A DNA stretch of 64,000 nt, from the NCBI RefSeq assembly GCF_900129505.1, contig NZ_LT670818.1:2418001-2482000 (forward strand), read 5' to 3'. The stretch is from Bradyrhizobium erythrophlei. GTDB lineage: Bacteria; Pseudomonadota; Alphaproteobacteria; Rhizobiales; Xanthobacteraceae. Below the pieces are notes generated by a model. It saw only the letters and a program-made list of their open reading frames with translations. It was not told the origin of the DNA and made no database searches. Each line of letters begins with the position of its first letter. The first letter of the stretch is position 1. A program made the position numbers and the translations under genes. Positions 33,368 through 41,549 of the stretch are shown here, piece after piece.

Positions 33368-33543
33368 CTTGCATCTTTCGCTCCCTCGCCCCGCTCTTGC
33401 GGGGTCGAGACGAGCAAGCTCGCTCTGAGAGGGTTGGGGTGAAGGGCTCTATCGGCAAGTTCGACCCGCGGAGAGTCCCCCTCACCCGTCGCGCATCTGG
33501 CGATGCGCGCCGACCTCTCCCCGCAAGCGCAGGGCGAGGTGAA
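33368..33543. repeat. Dispersed palindromic repeat, family D
   Basis: CTCCCTCGCCCCGCTCTTGC, then TGAGAGGGTTGGGGTGAAGG and GAGTCCCCCTCACCCGTCGC with TGGCGATGCGCGCC and CTCTCCCCGCAAGC. It lies inside the ABC operon between the binding-protein and permease genes, where it could differentially stabilise the upstream mRNA. Confidence 0.75.
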
Positions 33544-33576
33544 GAGCGCGCCGCCGCCCTACCGCGAGGATGGGCA

Positions 33577-34656
33577 TCACACCCGAAACAGTTTCGCATA
33601 GCGCGTCTTGATTTCCTCGGCCATCTGCTCGACGCCGGCCGCATCTTCCTTCATCAGCTTGATGTCGGATATTTTCCGCCGGCCCGGCTTCGATTGCACC
33701 TGCGCATGCACCGAATATTGCGCGGTGAAATCGATGAAGAATTGCTGGGTTTCGCGGGTGTGCAGCCATGCCTGGAACAGTCGTGCGGCATTGGGATGCG
33801 GCGCGGCGGCGAAGATGCCCGTCGGCCCCGAAATGGTCGGCGTGCCCTCGGCCGGATAGACCGGTTCGACCGGCTGGCCGGCCTCCTTCAGCAGCACGAT
33901 GCCATATTCGTTGCCGTCGGCCATCACCGCGCGCTCGCCGAGCGACAATTTCTTCGGTGGATCGGTTGACGACTGCACCTGCATGACGCGCTGCTTCGAC
34001 AGCTTCTCGTAATAATCCCAACCCAGTTCGCGCACCGTCTCGAAGGTCGCGGTCATGATGGTGCCGCTATAGGCGGGATGCCCCTTGACCATCTTGCCGG
34101 CCCATTTCGGATCCAGCAGGTCGGCGAAACTTTTCGGCGCGTCCTCGGGCTTCACCAGATTGGTGTTGTAGGCGATCGACGACAACCAGATCCGCGACGT
34201 CGCGAACATGCCGTCGGGGTCGCGATAGTCAGCCGGAAAATATTTAGCGATTTCTTCCGACACGAACGGCGCCAGCCAGCCGTTCTTCTTCCAGGGAATG
34301 AAGTGCGAGGCGTCGGAGCTGTTGATCACGTCGACGGCGTGGATGTTGCTCGCGGCTTCCTGCGCGACCCGCTGAAACAGCCGCTCCGAGCCGGAGCGCT
34401 CGATCTGGACGGAAATCCCCGGATAGTGCGCCTCGAACGCCTTGCCGAGCTTTTCGCCGACGGGAAGATCCATGGAGGAATACAGGATCACCGTGCCTTC
34501 CTTTTTCGCCGCGTCGATCAGTTGCGGCGTGATGGATTCGGCCGGCGGGGCTTGCGCGCGCGCAGGCTCGGCGAACACGCTTGCCATGGCCAGCGCGGCC
34601 GAGCCCTGCAGCGAGGTTTTGAGAACGTCGCGCCGGGAAAGTCGTTTGCCTCTCAT
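33577..34656 (-). CDS. Periplasmic substrate-binding protein of an Fe3+/phosphonate-type ABC importer, Tat-exported
   Basis: 359 residues. ATG 34656 is preceded by AGGAGG at five bases; an in-frame ATG at 34680 is rejected. The N-terminus carries a twin-arginine signal (LSRRDVLKTSLQGSAALAMA, cleavage near ARAQA). The mature protein is a two-lobed type 2 binding protein (TVILYSSMDLPVGEKLGKAF, RIWLSSIAYNTNLVKPEDAP, YGIVLLKEAGQPVEPVYPAE). The tandem Tyr pair of classical ferric-binding proteins is not evident, so iron is not assured. It lies 20 bases after the ATPase gene. Tat export may suit folding with a cofactor or simply reflect lineage habit. Confidence 0.9.
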   Translation of the reverse strand: MRGKRLSRRDVLKTSLQGSAALAMASVFAEPARAQAPPAESITPQLIDAAKKEGTVILYSSMDLPVGEKLGKAFEAHYPGISVQIERSGSERLFQRVAQEAASNIHAVDVINSSDASHFIPWKKNGWLAPFVSEEIAKYFPADYRDPDGMFATSRIWLSSIAYNTNLVKPEDAPKSFADLLDPKWAGKMVKGHPAYSGTIMTATFETVRELGWDYYEKLSKQRVMQVQSSTDPPKKLSLGERAVMADGNEYGIVLLKEAGQPVEPVYPAEGTPTISGPTGIFAAAPHPNAARLFQAWLHTRETQQFFIDFTAQYSVHAQVQSKPGRRKISDIKLMKEDAAGVEQMAEEIKTRYAKLFRV

Positions 34657-34676
34657 CGCGTCCTCCTGTTGGCGGT

Positions 34677-35738
34677 TCACCGGCTCAGCGCGCGGCAGCG
34701 TTCGGGCGGAAGATAAAGCCAGACCTCCGTGCCCACGGGCACGGCGTTATCGATCGGGGTGACCACCCGCAAGGTCGTACCGTCAGGAGTTTCGACCATG
34801 TAGTCGCGGTTGGCGCCGAGAAACACCTGGCGCGTCACCCTGGCCTTGACCGCATTGCCGGGCGCGGGCGGCGGCTGCGTCGAAAGCTGGATGTCGTGCT
34901 GGCGGATGGCGACGATGGCTTTCTGGCCGGGATCGAGTGTCGCGCCCACCACCTGCAGGATCGCGCCGGCGAACGCGACATGATTGCCGTCACGGGCGGT
35001 GCCGGCGATCACATTGCTGGCGCCGATGAAGCGTGCGACGAATTCCGACTGCGGCCGGTCATAGATGTCTTCCGGCGTGCCGAGCTGGTCGATCCTGCCG
35101 CCGTTCATCACCGCGATCAGATCGGCGGTGGTCATGGCCTCGGACTGGTCGTGGGTGACATAGACCGTGGTGTAGCGATATTCGTCGTGCAGGCGGCGGA
35201 TCTCGAACCGCATCTCCTCGCGCAGATTGGCGTCGAGGTTGGACAGGGGTTCGTCGAGCAGGAGCGTCTGCGGCTCGACGATCAGCGCGCGCGCCAGCGC
35301 CACCCGCTGCTGCTGGCCGCCGGACAATTCGCCGGGATAGCGCTGCGCGAGAATCTCGAGTTTTGTGGTGGCCAGGATTGCCGCGAGCTTCTTCGCGATG
35401 GTGTCGCGGTCGAGTTTGCGCAGGCGCAAGCCATAGACGATGTTTTCCGCCACCGTCATATGCGGCCACAGCGCGTAGCTCTGGAAGATCATCGACATCT
35501 TGCGCTGTTCGGGCGGCAGCGTGCGCGCGCGCGACGACACTACGCGGTCGCCGACATGGATCTCGCCGTCGGAAGGTTCGAGGAACCCCGCGATCAGCCG
35601 CAGCGTGGTGGTCTTGCCGCAGCCGGAGGGCCCGAGCAGGCAGACCAGCTGCCCATGATCGATCCGCAAAGATACATCATCGACCACCGCAAGCGATCCA
35701 AATCGCTTGGTTAAGCCGCGCAATTCAACGGACGCCAA
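34677..35738 (-). CDS. ABC transporter ATP-binding protein, PotA/FbpC type
   Basis: 353 residues. Walker A GPSGCGKTT (~36-44), Q-loop FQSYALWPHM, signature LSGGQQQRVALARAL (~138), Walker B LLLDEPLSNLD (~157), H-loop VTHDQSEAM, then a TOBE domain (~240-350). The start is TTG 35738, with GGGAGG eight bases upstream. It is first gene of the importer operon; the binding-protein gene follows after 20 bases. The length with TOBE is typical of spermidine/ferric/phosphonate-type importers. Confidence 0.92.
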   Translation of the reverse strand: MASVELRGLTKRFGSLAVVDDVSLRIDHGQLVCLLGPSGCGKTTTLRLIAGFLEPSDGEIHVGDRVVSSRARTLPPEQRKMSMIFQSYALWPHMTVAENIVYGLRLRKLDRDTIAKKLAAILATTKLEILAQRYPGELSGGQQQRVALARALIVEPQTLLLDEPLSNLDANLREEMRFEIRRLHDEYRYTTVYVTHDQSEAMTTADLIAVMNGGRIDQLGTPEDIYDRPQSEFVARFIGASNVIAGTARDGNHVAFAGAILQVVGATLDPGQKAIVAIRQHDIQLSTQPPPAPGNAVKARVTRQVFLGANRDYMVETPDGTTLRVVTPIDNAVPVGTEVWLYLPPERCRALSR

Positions 35739-35865
35739 TCAAACGCCTCCCCAAATCCGGTTCCCGCCTGCCGCGGAATACACGTCGCGCCGTTGTCGGC
35801 TTATTTATCGCTGGATCAATATAAGCACGAATGGAGGGCCGGCGAAAAGACTTGGCGTTCAACTA

Positions 35866-35908
35866 TCGTCGTCCCGGCCTTGAGCCGGGACCCATAACCA
35901 CAGGCTTT
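35866..35908. repeat. Dispersed palindromic repeat, family C (short form)
   Basis: CGTCGTCCCGGCCTTGAGCC and CGGGACCCATAACCACAGGC, between the ABC operon start and the aminotransferase stop. Confidence 0.7.
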
Positions 35909-35945
35909 AGCGGCTGCGCGGGCCCGATGATTCCGAACCCGTGCC

Positions 35946-37130
35946 TTACGCACTCACGCTTTCGCCGAGCCAGTCGATCGCGGCTTCGGTGCCGCCGTTG
36001 CCATGGGGGATTTGAAGCGCGTTGAGGCCGACTTCGATGACACCGAGTGTGCCTAAGATCATCGGCGCGTTGACGTGCCCCATATGGGCGATCCGGAACG
36101 CCTGGCCCTGCAAATCGCCGATCCCGACGCCCAGCACCACGCCGCATTTTTCCTTGCAGTATTTATGCAGCTCCACCGGGTCGTGGCCGTTCATGACCAC
36201 GGTTGTGACGGTGTTGGAGCGTTCGCTCGCTTCCGCGATATTGAAGCCGAGCACCTGGCCCTCGGCCCAGACCGCGACTGCGCGGCGCACCGCTTCGCCG
36301 AGCAGGCGATGGCGCAGGAACACGTTTTCGAGTTTCTCCTCGAACAGCATGTCGACCGCCTGGCGCAGCGCGAACAACAGATGCACCGGCGCAGTGCCGG
36401 CATATTTGCGGTAGTGCTCGGAGCCCTCGCGCTCGGTCCAATCCCAATAGGGCGTCCGCAGTCCGGCGGTCTTGTGCACCTTGCGCGCGCGATCGTTGGC
36501 GGCAACAAAGCCGAGGCCCGGCGGGGTCATCAGGCCCTTCTGCGAACCGGACATCGCGACGTCGATGCCCCAGGCGTCCATCTCGAACGGCATGCAGCCC
36601 AGCGATGCCACCGCATCGACCATGAACAACGCCGGGTGGCCGGCGGCCCTGATCGCCTTGCCGATGGCTTCGATGTCGTTATAGGCGCCCGAGGCGGTGT
36701 CGACCTGCACCGCGAGGATCGCCTTGATGCTGTGCTCCTTGTCCTGCCGCAGGCGTGCTTCGACCTCGGCGGGACGGATGGCGCGGCGCCAGTCGCCCTT
36801 CAGCACCTCGACCTCGACGCCCATCGCGGCGGCGGCGTCGCCCCAGCCGATCGCGAACCGGCCGCTCTCCAGCACCAGGATCTTGTCGCCGCGCGACAGC
36901 ACGTTGGTGAGCACCGCTTCCCAGGCGCCATGGCCGTTGGCGATATAGACATAGGATCGGCTTTTGGTGGCGAACAGTTTCGACAGGTCGCGATGCAGGC
37001 TGTCGCTCAGCTCGATCATCTGGTCGGAATAGATGTCCAGCGCCGGACGATGCATCGCCCGCAGCACCTCGTCGGGCATCGTGGTGGGACCGGGGATCGC
37101 CAGGAATTCCCGGCCCGCGCGAACGGTCAT
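35946..37130 (-). CDS. Class V PLP aminotransferase, serine-glyoxylate aminotransferase-like
   Basis: 394 residues, the usual length. N-terminal FLAIPGPTTMPDEVLRAM and YIANGHGAWEAVLTNVLS, and the PLP-binding Lys in DVAMSGSQKGLMTPPGLGF, are typical of serine-glyoxylate / alanine-glyoxylate aminotransferases of the serine cycle and photorespiratory-type glyoxylate removal. 2-aminoethylphosphonate aminotransferase belongs to the same fold class, but this N-terminus fits SGAT better. ATG 37130 is chosen with AAGGA about 10 bases upstream. It lies upstream of the ABC importer on the same strand with a 207-base gap; a shared substrate is possible but unproven. Confidence 0.85.
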   Translation of the reverse strand: MTVRAGREFLAIPGPTTMPDEVLRAMHRPALDIYSDQMIELSDSLHRDLSKLFATKSRSYVYIANGHGAWEAVLTNVLSRGDKILVLESGRFAIGWGDAAAAMGVEVEVLKGDWRRAIRPAEVEARLRQDKEHSIKAILAVQVDTASGAYNDIEAIGKAIRAAGHPALFMVDAVASLGCMPFEMDAWGIDVAMSGSQKGLMTPPGLGFVAANDRARKVHKTAGLRTPYWDWTEREGSEHYRKYAGTAPVHLLFALRQAVDMLFEEKLENVFLRHRLLGEAVRRAVAVWAEGQVLGFNIAEASERSNTVTTVVMNGHDPVELHKYCKEKCGVVLGVGIGDLQGQAFRIAHMGHVNAPMILGTLGVIEVGLNALQIPHGNGGTEAAIDWLGESVSA

Positions 37131-37224
37131 TTTTGTTGTTCCTTCTTGGGTGGGCTTCAAGGGGAGGGATGCAGGGAAATGAGGAGGAATTCAAGGTTGA
37201 AAGTCATCATAATCAATTGAAACC

Positions 37225-37354
37225 GTCATTGCGAGTCAACGGGTCGGCGCGAAGCGCCGCCCGATGACAGGCTCCGCGAAGCAATCCATTTTTGCCGTAC
37301 GTCACTTGCGCTCCCTTGCGCATGCGCTTCGCGTTTGTCGCAGGCAATGACGAC
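37225..37354. repeat. Dispersed palindromic repeat, family B
   Basis: CGTCATTGCGAGTCAACGGG, GCGCGAAGCGCC, CGATGACAGGCTCCGCGAAG and a closing GCAATGACGACAAAA; the ends are complementary. Relatives are at 58255-58535. Confidence 0.8.
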
Positions 37355-37376
37355 AAAATGCGGCCCGCGGTCCATC

Positions 37377-38216
37377 CTACTTCGCCAGCGCGTCGGCGAT
37401 GCCGTGCCAGATCTGGTCCTTGATCTCGGTGGCCGACGGGCTCGGGATGACGGTGGCGGGGCCGGTCCGTTTCTGGCACGCCACGACCAGGCGCAGGATC
37501 CACACCTCGCCGTCGGTGTAATAGGGATCGCCGCCGCCGTTGCGCCCGGTCATGGTGGGGCCGATGCCCGTGACCTGGTATTTGGCGTCGACCATGCCGG
37601 CGGCTTCGAGGTCGGTTGTCAGCAGCAGGCGCTCGGCGTCGATATCGGCACCGATGTGGTGGGTGATGGCGCCGGTATAATGGCTGACGCCGACGCTGCG
37701 GTCATAGGTCACCGCGCCGAGCCAGACCGGCCGCTGTTCGTCACCTTTGTCCAGCACCTTCCAGAACCGCACATGATGGCGATGATCGGGGCTGTTGCCG
37801 TCGGGCTTTTCGAACGCGAGATCCTCGCGGCGGCCGAGATAAAACAAAGGACTCACCGGCGCGTCGCGATAGGGCCGGTCCAAGAGCACGCTGCCGGCGA
37901 TCTCGATCGAGGAGCGCAGCGTGACGGGATCGGCCGGAAACCAGCCGGCGGCCGCCATGGCGCAGAGCACGTCCTTGTCGTCGCCGACCAGGCCGACATT
38001 GATCGGATCGCCGGGAATGCCCTGCGCGGTGCGCGTTACCATCGGCAAATTGGCGAGCTTCTTCTGGTGCTCGTGATGGGTCCACAGCGCCGGCAGCGCC
38101 AGATAAGCGAGGAAGGTGTAGGCGAGCACGACCGCCATCGCGGCCACAAGAAAGCGCTGCAGCCGCGAACGGTCCGGCAGTGGCTGCGATTCCAGGTCGT
38201 CGTAAAGATCAGCCAC
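37377..38216 (-). CDS. LssY C-terminal domain protein, single membrane anchor
   Basis: 279 residues. One N-terminal membrane segment (~22-45, FLVAAMAVVLAYTFLAYLAL), then a domain with LVGDDKDVLCAMAAAGWFPA, SPLFYLGRREDLAFEKP, RHHVRFWKVL and ITHHIGADIDAERLLLTTDL. These are the hallmarks of the LssY_C domain, found alone or fused to PAP2 phosphatases. The domain's biochemical role is not established. No neighbouring gene suggests a pathway. Start at ATG 38216; repeat D lies upstream. Confidence 0.8.
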   Translation of the reverse strand: MADLYDDLESQPLPDRSRLQRFLVAAMAVVLAYTFLAYLALPALWTHHEHQKKLANLPMVTRTAQGIPGDPINVGLVGDDKDVLCAMAAAGWFPADPVTLRSSIEIAGSVLLDRPYRDAPVSPLFYLGRREDLAFEKPDGNSPDHRHHVRFWKVLDKGDEQRPVWLGAVTYDRSVGVSHYTGAITHHIGADIDAERLLLTTDLEAAGMVDAKYQVTGIGPTMTGRNGGGDPYYTDGEVWILRLVVACQKRTGPATVIPSPSATEIKDQIWHGIADALAK

Positions 38217-38284
38217 GGCGCGCTCGTAAATGCATTCGCGGAGCTTAGCTCATGGTGGCCTTGAGTTGAATCGGCGATGTGCCG

Positions 38285-38422
38285 GCTCGTTCCACCTCGC
38301 CCCGCTTGCGGGGAGAGGTCGCCGCGCTCTTGGCGCGGCGGGTGAGGGGGACTCTCGGCGTGTCCGGCTTGCTGAGGCAGCCCCTCACCCCAACCCTCTC
38401 CCCGCAAGCGGGGAGAGGGAGA
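38285..38422. repeat. Dispersed palindromic repeat, family D
   Basis: CACCTCGCCCCGCTTGCGGG, GGTGAGGGGGACTCTCGGCG, CCCTCACCCCAACCCTCTCC and GCAAGCGGGGAGAGGGA. Nearly the same as the copy at 42550. Confidence 0.85.
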
Positions 38423-38443
38423 AGCAAACGACCGCTGTTGCGA

Positions 38444-39178
38444 CTACCGTCTCGTCTCGCGGCAGCCGGCGGCTTCGGCGTCTTCCTTCGAGCAGAACCA
38501 GCGCGTGCCCTTGCTGATCGTCATCTTGATCTGCGCATACCAGCGGCTGGCGGGCGTGTGGTAGATGCATTCGCCGGAGCCGTTGACATTGCCCTTGATG
38601 GTGCAGTCGGGCGATGGCGCGACCGATCCCGAGGCCGATGCCAACAGGATCGCATGCGCGTTCGGCGGCGGCTTGGCGGCGCCGAGGATGGTGGTCTTCT
38701 TGTTGCGGACGCGCCAGTCCCACGGCGCGATGAAGGCGCCCTGCCACATCCCGGCCTTGGCCTCGCGCGCGGCTTTCTCGTCGGAATCGTAGTCATGGGA
38801 AAACCGCGCATAGGACAGCGCCCAGCCGCTCGCCACCAGCCATTTCTGGATGTCCTCGCCGTCGACCTCGCAGTGCGCCACGACCCGGCCGCGGCGGTCG
38901 GCGGCCTGGCGTTGGTGGCAGGTCCAGCTCTTGTCGCCGACATGTTTTGTCAGCTCCTCGCGCGCGGCGACGCCGCAGGCCCAGCGCTCGCCTGAATTGT
39001 TGAGGCAGAGCTGATCCACCGACGGCGCGTCGATGCCGCCGAGGCGAATCCGGGTCGAGCCGATCTGGATCGAATCGCCCTCGCGGATTTTTGGCACGCC
39101 GGTGATGTCAGCCGCCTGCGCCAGCGCCGGCAAGAAAGCTGATATGAACAATAATGCGATAGCCGGCAGGAACTTCAT
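38444..39178 (-). CDS. Secreted thermonuclease-fold (SNase-like) protein
   Basis: 244 residues from ATG 39178 (an ATG two codons earlier is equally possible). Sec signal peptide (MKFLPAIALLFISAFLPALA, cleavage after AQA). SNase-like OB-fold: IRLGGIDAPSVDQLCLNNSG, AAREELTKHVGDKSWTCHQ, RRGRVVAHCEVDGEDIQKWL and GWALSYARFSHDYDSDEKAA. The Arg-x-x-Gly-Ile-Asp motif and the later DRRGR and Glu match the nuclease catalytic set. The C-terminal ~70 residues form an extra Cys-rich domain (CTIKGNVNGSGECIYH ... WYAQIKMTISKGTRWFCS) resembling excalibur-like or SH3-like additions in rhizobial homologues. It is probably a periplasmic nuclease. Confidence 0.82.
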   Translation of the reverse strand: MKFLPAIALLFISAFLPALAQAADITGVPKIREGDSIQIGSTRIRLGGIDAPSVDQLCLNNSGERWACGVAAREELTKHVGDKSWTCHQRQAADRRGRVVAHCEVDGEDIQKWLVASGWALSYARFSHDYDSDEKAAREAKAGMWQGAFIAPWDWRVRNKKTTILGAAKPPPNAHAILLASASGSVAPSPDCTIKGNVNGSGECIYHTPASRWYAQIKMTISKGTRWFCSKEDAEAAGCRETRR

Positions 39179-39326
39179 GCGCATGCAATGACGCCGCCTT
39201 CAATGGAATCGGTTCGGTATTGCCGCCGATTGTGGTGCGGATGCGGCCAAAGCACCAGCGGCGCGAGACGATGGGTGTTTTCAACTTAACGCTACCGCGA
39301 CGGCCGCCGGCTTGGGGCTGCCTCCC

Positions 39327-39362
39327 ATCGTCGTCCCGGCTTAAGGCCGGGACGACGACCTT
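39327..39362. repeat. Dispersed palindromic repeat, family C (short form)
   Basis: CATCGTCGTCCCGGCTTAAG and GCCGGGACGACGACC form a near-perfect hairpin just downstream of the 578-residue gene; it could also terminate that gene. Confidence 0.7.
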
Positions 39363-39364
39363 TG

Positions 39365-41101
39365 TTAAGCCGAGCCAACCCCCATCATCGCCCGCCGCGC
39401 CAGCGCCAGGCCCATCAGCACGAAGGCCGAGGTGACCTCGGGGCCGCCGACCAGGATACGGGTCGGTGTCTTCATCTTGTTCCACTCATAGGCCCGAAAC
39501 GGCCCGCGCCTTCCGCCTTCGCCTGTGTGGGCGATGATGCAGTGCAAGGCCGGCGTGAAGGTCGCGACATCTGCGCCGAGATGGCCGAGCGCGATCAGCG
39601 CCAGTGCGGCGTCGAAGACGTTCATCTCGCGCGCGATCAGCTCGGTCTGCACATAGGCCAGCACCTTGGCGCGGATGAAAGCGAACGCGCCGCCAGGATC
39701 GATCAAGGCCTGGGCGGCCAGCGGCAGCGCGATGAAGGCCGCGTAGCAGCGGCCGAAATAGGCGCAATAGAGCTCCGGCAGATAATAGATATGCGAGCGC
39801 GGATCGGCGATCGCGCCGCTTTCGGCGAGCCGCCGCTGGAACGAAATGATGCGGTGCACGGTGTCGAGCCGCGCCGGCGTCTCCAGCACCTTCCAGCGCA
39901 CCAGGTTGCGGAAGGAGACCTCGAGGATGTCGAGATTGAGCGTCGGATCGAGGTCGTTGCCGAATGGGCGCTCGCCGGCAAAACTGTCGATCCAGGTGGC
40001 GACGCCGCCCTCGTAGTCGATGTTGTCGTTGATCGGCACGGTGACCTTGGGCTCGTTGGCGCCTTCGCGGACCTGGTAGCCGGCGTAGAAGTCCAGCAGC
40101 GGCTGGTCCAGCATCGGATCCTCGGAGCCGGCCTGCGTGGCGGCCGAGAACGAGCACGCCGTGGTGTCGCAATCCGGCACGTAGACGCCGAAGCCGAGAT
40201 CCTGCTTGATCTGGGCGAAGAAGCGGGAAAAGCGCGGATGCGGCAGCGGCGCCAGCGCGGTGACGACATCGAAGGGTGATCCATCCTGCGCGCGCACCTG
40301 CTCGCGGCTGGTGACGAGGCAGAACTCGACCATCGCGGAAATCGCGCCGCGCGCCGCCGCGGTTTCGCCTGATGAGGCGAGGCCAGTCTCGACAAAACTC
40401 AGCAGCGCCTCGGTGAAGAACGCGTCGTAATAGGCCGAGCGGTGGCGGATCTGCACCGGCTCCCACATCGGCTCGGCGATGCCCTTCCACGGCGGGTTGA
40501 CCAGGTCGCGCACCGGCGAGCGGGCGATGAAGACCCGCGCCAAATTGAACAACAAGGTCGAGTTCTTGTAGCCGCGCGAATTCAGCCCCGTCAGCGCCAT
40601 CAGGAATTCGCGGCCGCGCAGATCGGGATCGCCGAGCAAATTGAAGGCGGCATAGGTCGGGATGAACCCGTTCTTGCGAAACGAGCCCAATAGATGCACC
40701 CCGCAGGCCCGGATCGCCTGCTCGATCTCGGGCACATCAGGCGCGCGGCCGGGTGCGGTGACCGGCTTCGGCCGGGGATGGCTGAGCTCGATCGTATCCA
40801 TGAGCGCCACCACCGGGGCGCCGATCGCGGCCCAGTCCGGCGTCGCCTGGTCGCGCGCGCTGATGAGCGCCTCGCGCAAGCCGGCCAGCCGGCTCTCGTC
40901 GCGCAATTCCATCAACCCGGTCCGGCACAACAGCGGGCGCAGTGCCGGATTGCCGAGCGCGGTCCGGTAGAATTTTGCAAGATGCGGGTCGCCGCCGGAT
41001 GGCTTAGCGAGCAGGGGATCGCAGACGTCGTACAGCGACGGGCCGTCTTTCCGGACTGTCAATGCGCGGTAGGCGGCCCCGGCGAAATGCTGAAAACCCA
41101 T
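39365..41101 (-). CDS. Conserved unknown protein, 578 residues, mostly helical
   Basis: 578 residues from ATG 41101, with GGAAAG six bases upstream. The sequence is rich in predicted helices with repeated hydrophobic and aromatic patterns (PELYCAYFGRCYAAFIALPL, FDAALALIALGHLGADVATF), suggestive of an alpha-alpha barrel such as those of terpene cyclases or prenyltransferases. No DDxxD, DXDD or QW motif is found, so I do not assign an enzyme. There is no signal peptide or membrane span. The gene stands alone: a perfect TGTGA-N6-TCACA box lies 132 bases upstream, and the caspase-fold gene is divergent. cAMP-CRP control is a strong candidate. Confidence 0.6.
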   Translation of the reverse strand: MGFQHFAGAAYRALTVRKDGPSLYDVCDPLLAKPSGGDPHLAKFYRTALGNPALRPLLCRTGLMELRDESRLAGLREALISARDQATPDWAAIGAPVVALMDTIELSHPRPKPVTAPGRAPDVPEIEQAIRACGVHLLGSFRKNGFIPTYAAFNLLGDPDLRGREFLMALTGLNSRGYKNSTLLFNLARVFIARSPVRDLVNPPWKGIAEPMWEPVQIRHRSAYYDAFFTEALLSFVETGLASSGETAAARGAISAMVEFCLVTSREQVRAQDGSPFDVVTALAPLPHPRFSRFFAQIKQDLGFGVYVPDCDTTACSFSAATQAGSEDPMLDQPLLDFYAGYQVREGANEPKVTVPINDNIDYEGGVATWIDSFAGERPFGNDLDPTLNLDILEVSFRNLVRWKVLETPARLDTVHRIISFQRRLAESGAIADPRSHIYYLPELYCAYFGRCYAAFIALPLAAQALIDPGGAFAFIRAKVLAYVQTELIAREMNVFDAALALIALGHLGADVATFTPALHCIIAHTGEGGRRGPFRAYEWNKMKTPTRILVGGPEVTSAFVLMGLALARRAMMGVGSA

Positions 41102-41232
41102 CGAAGTCTTTCCGCGGGCCGTTGACGGCAGGCAGCGGCGATCCGCCGAAAAGCGGTGGCCATTCCCTCCCGAACGCCCCCAATGCGCCCTCAAGTGCTT
41201 GAAAAACTACACGGAAAGACGGGGAATACAAA

Positions 41233-41248
41233 TGTGACTGAAGTCACA
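41233..41248. promoter_or_regulatory. Perfect CRP-type box, TGTGA-N6-TCACA
   Basis: TGTGACTGAAGTCACA matches the E. coli CRP consensus in both 5-bp half-sites with a 6-base spacer, extended by A/T on each side. It lies 132 bases upstream of the 578-residue gene (minus) and 302 bases upstream of the caspase-fold gene (plus), inside a 448-base divergent gap with no other recognised gene. The CRP-type protein at 49373 is the likely reader. Confidence 0.7.
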
Positions 41249-41549
41249 TGAAAGCACGGCGGGTTTTTTCTGATCCGCACGCCGGGCAAGCTCGCTGGAG
41301 GCCGTCTTAAGTATCGGGCCGAACGAGCGAAAATCGTCGCGGCCCAGATGCCGCAACGGAGTTTGTCAAGGGGTTTTAGTATTCCATTAAGGTTGCCCGG
41401 CTTCTCCCTTCCGGTTAATGCTTTGTTTGCTGCGGTGCCGCAAATTGAGCGCAATTGGACGTCACACGTCCGGCACTCCCAAAAAACCAGAACGGCGTAG
41501 GGCGCGACCAACTTTCGCGCTGTCTTGAGTGACGAGGAAACGACCTGCG

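Noticed and set aside
31945..33969. 674-residue plus frame opposite the permease and binding-protein genes
   Set aside because: Gln/Arg/Gly-rich antisense shadow crossing repeat D; no start signal.
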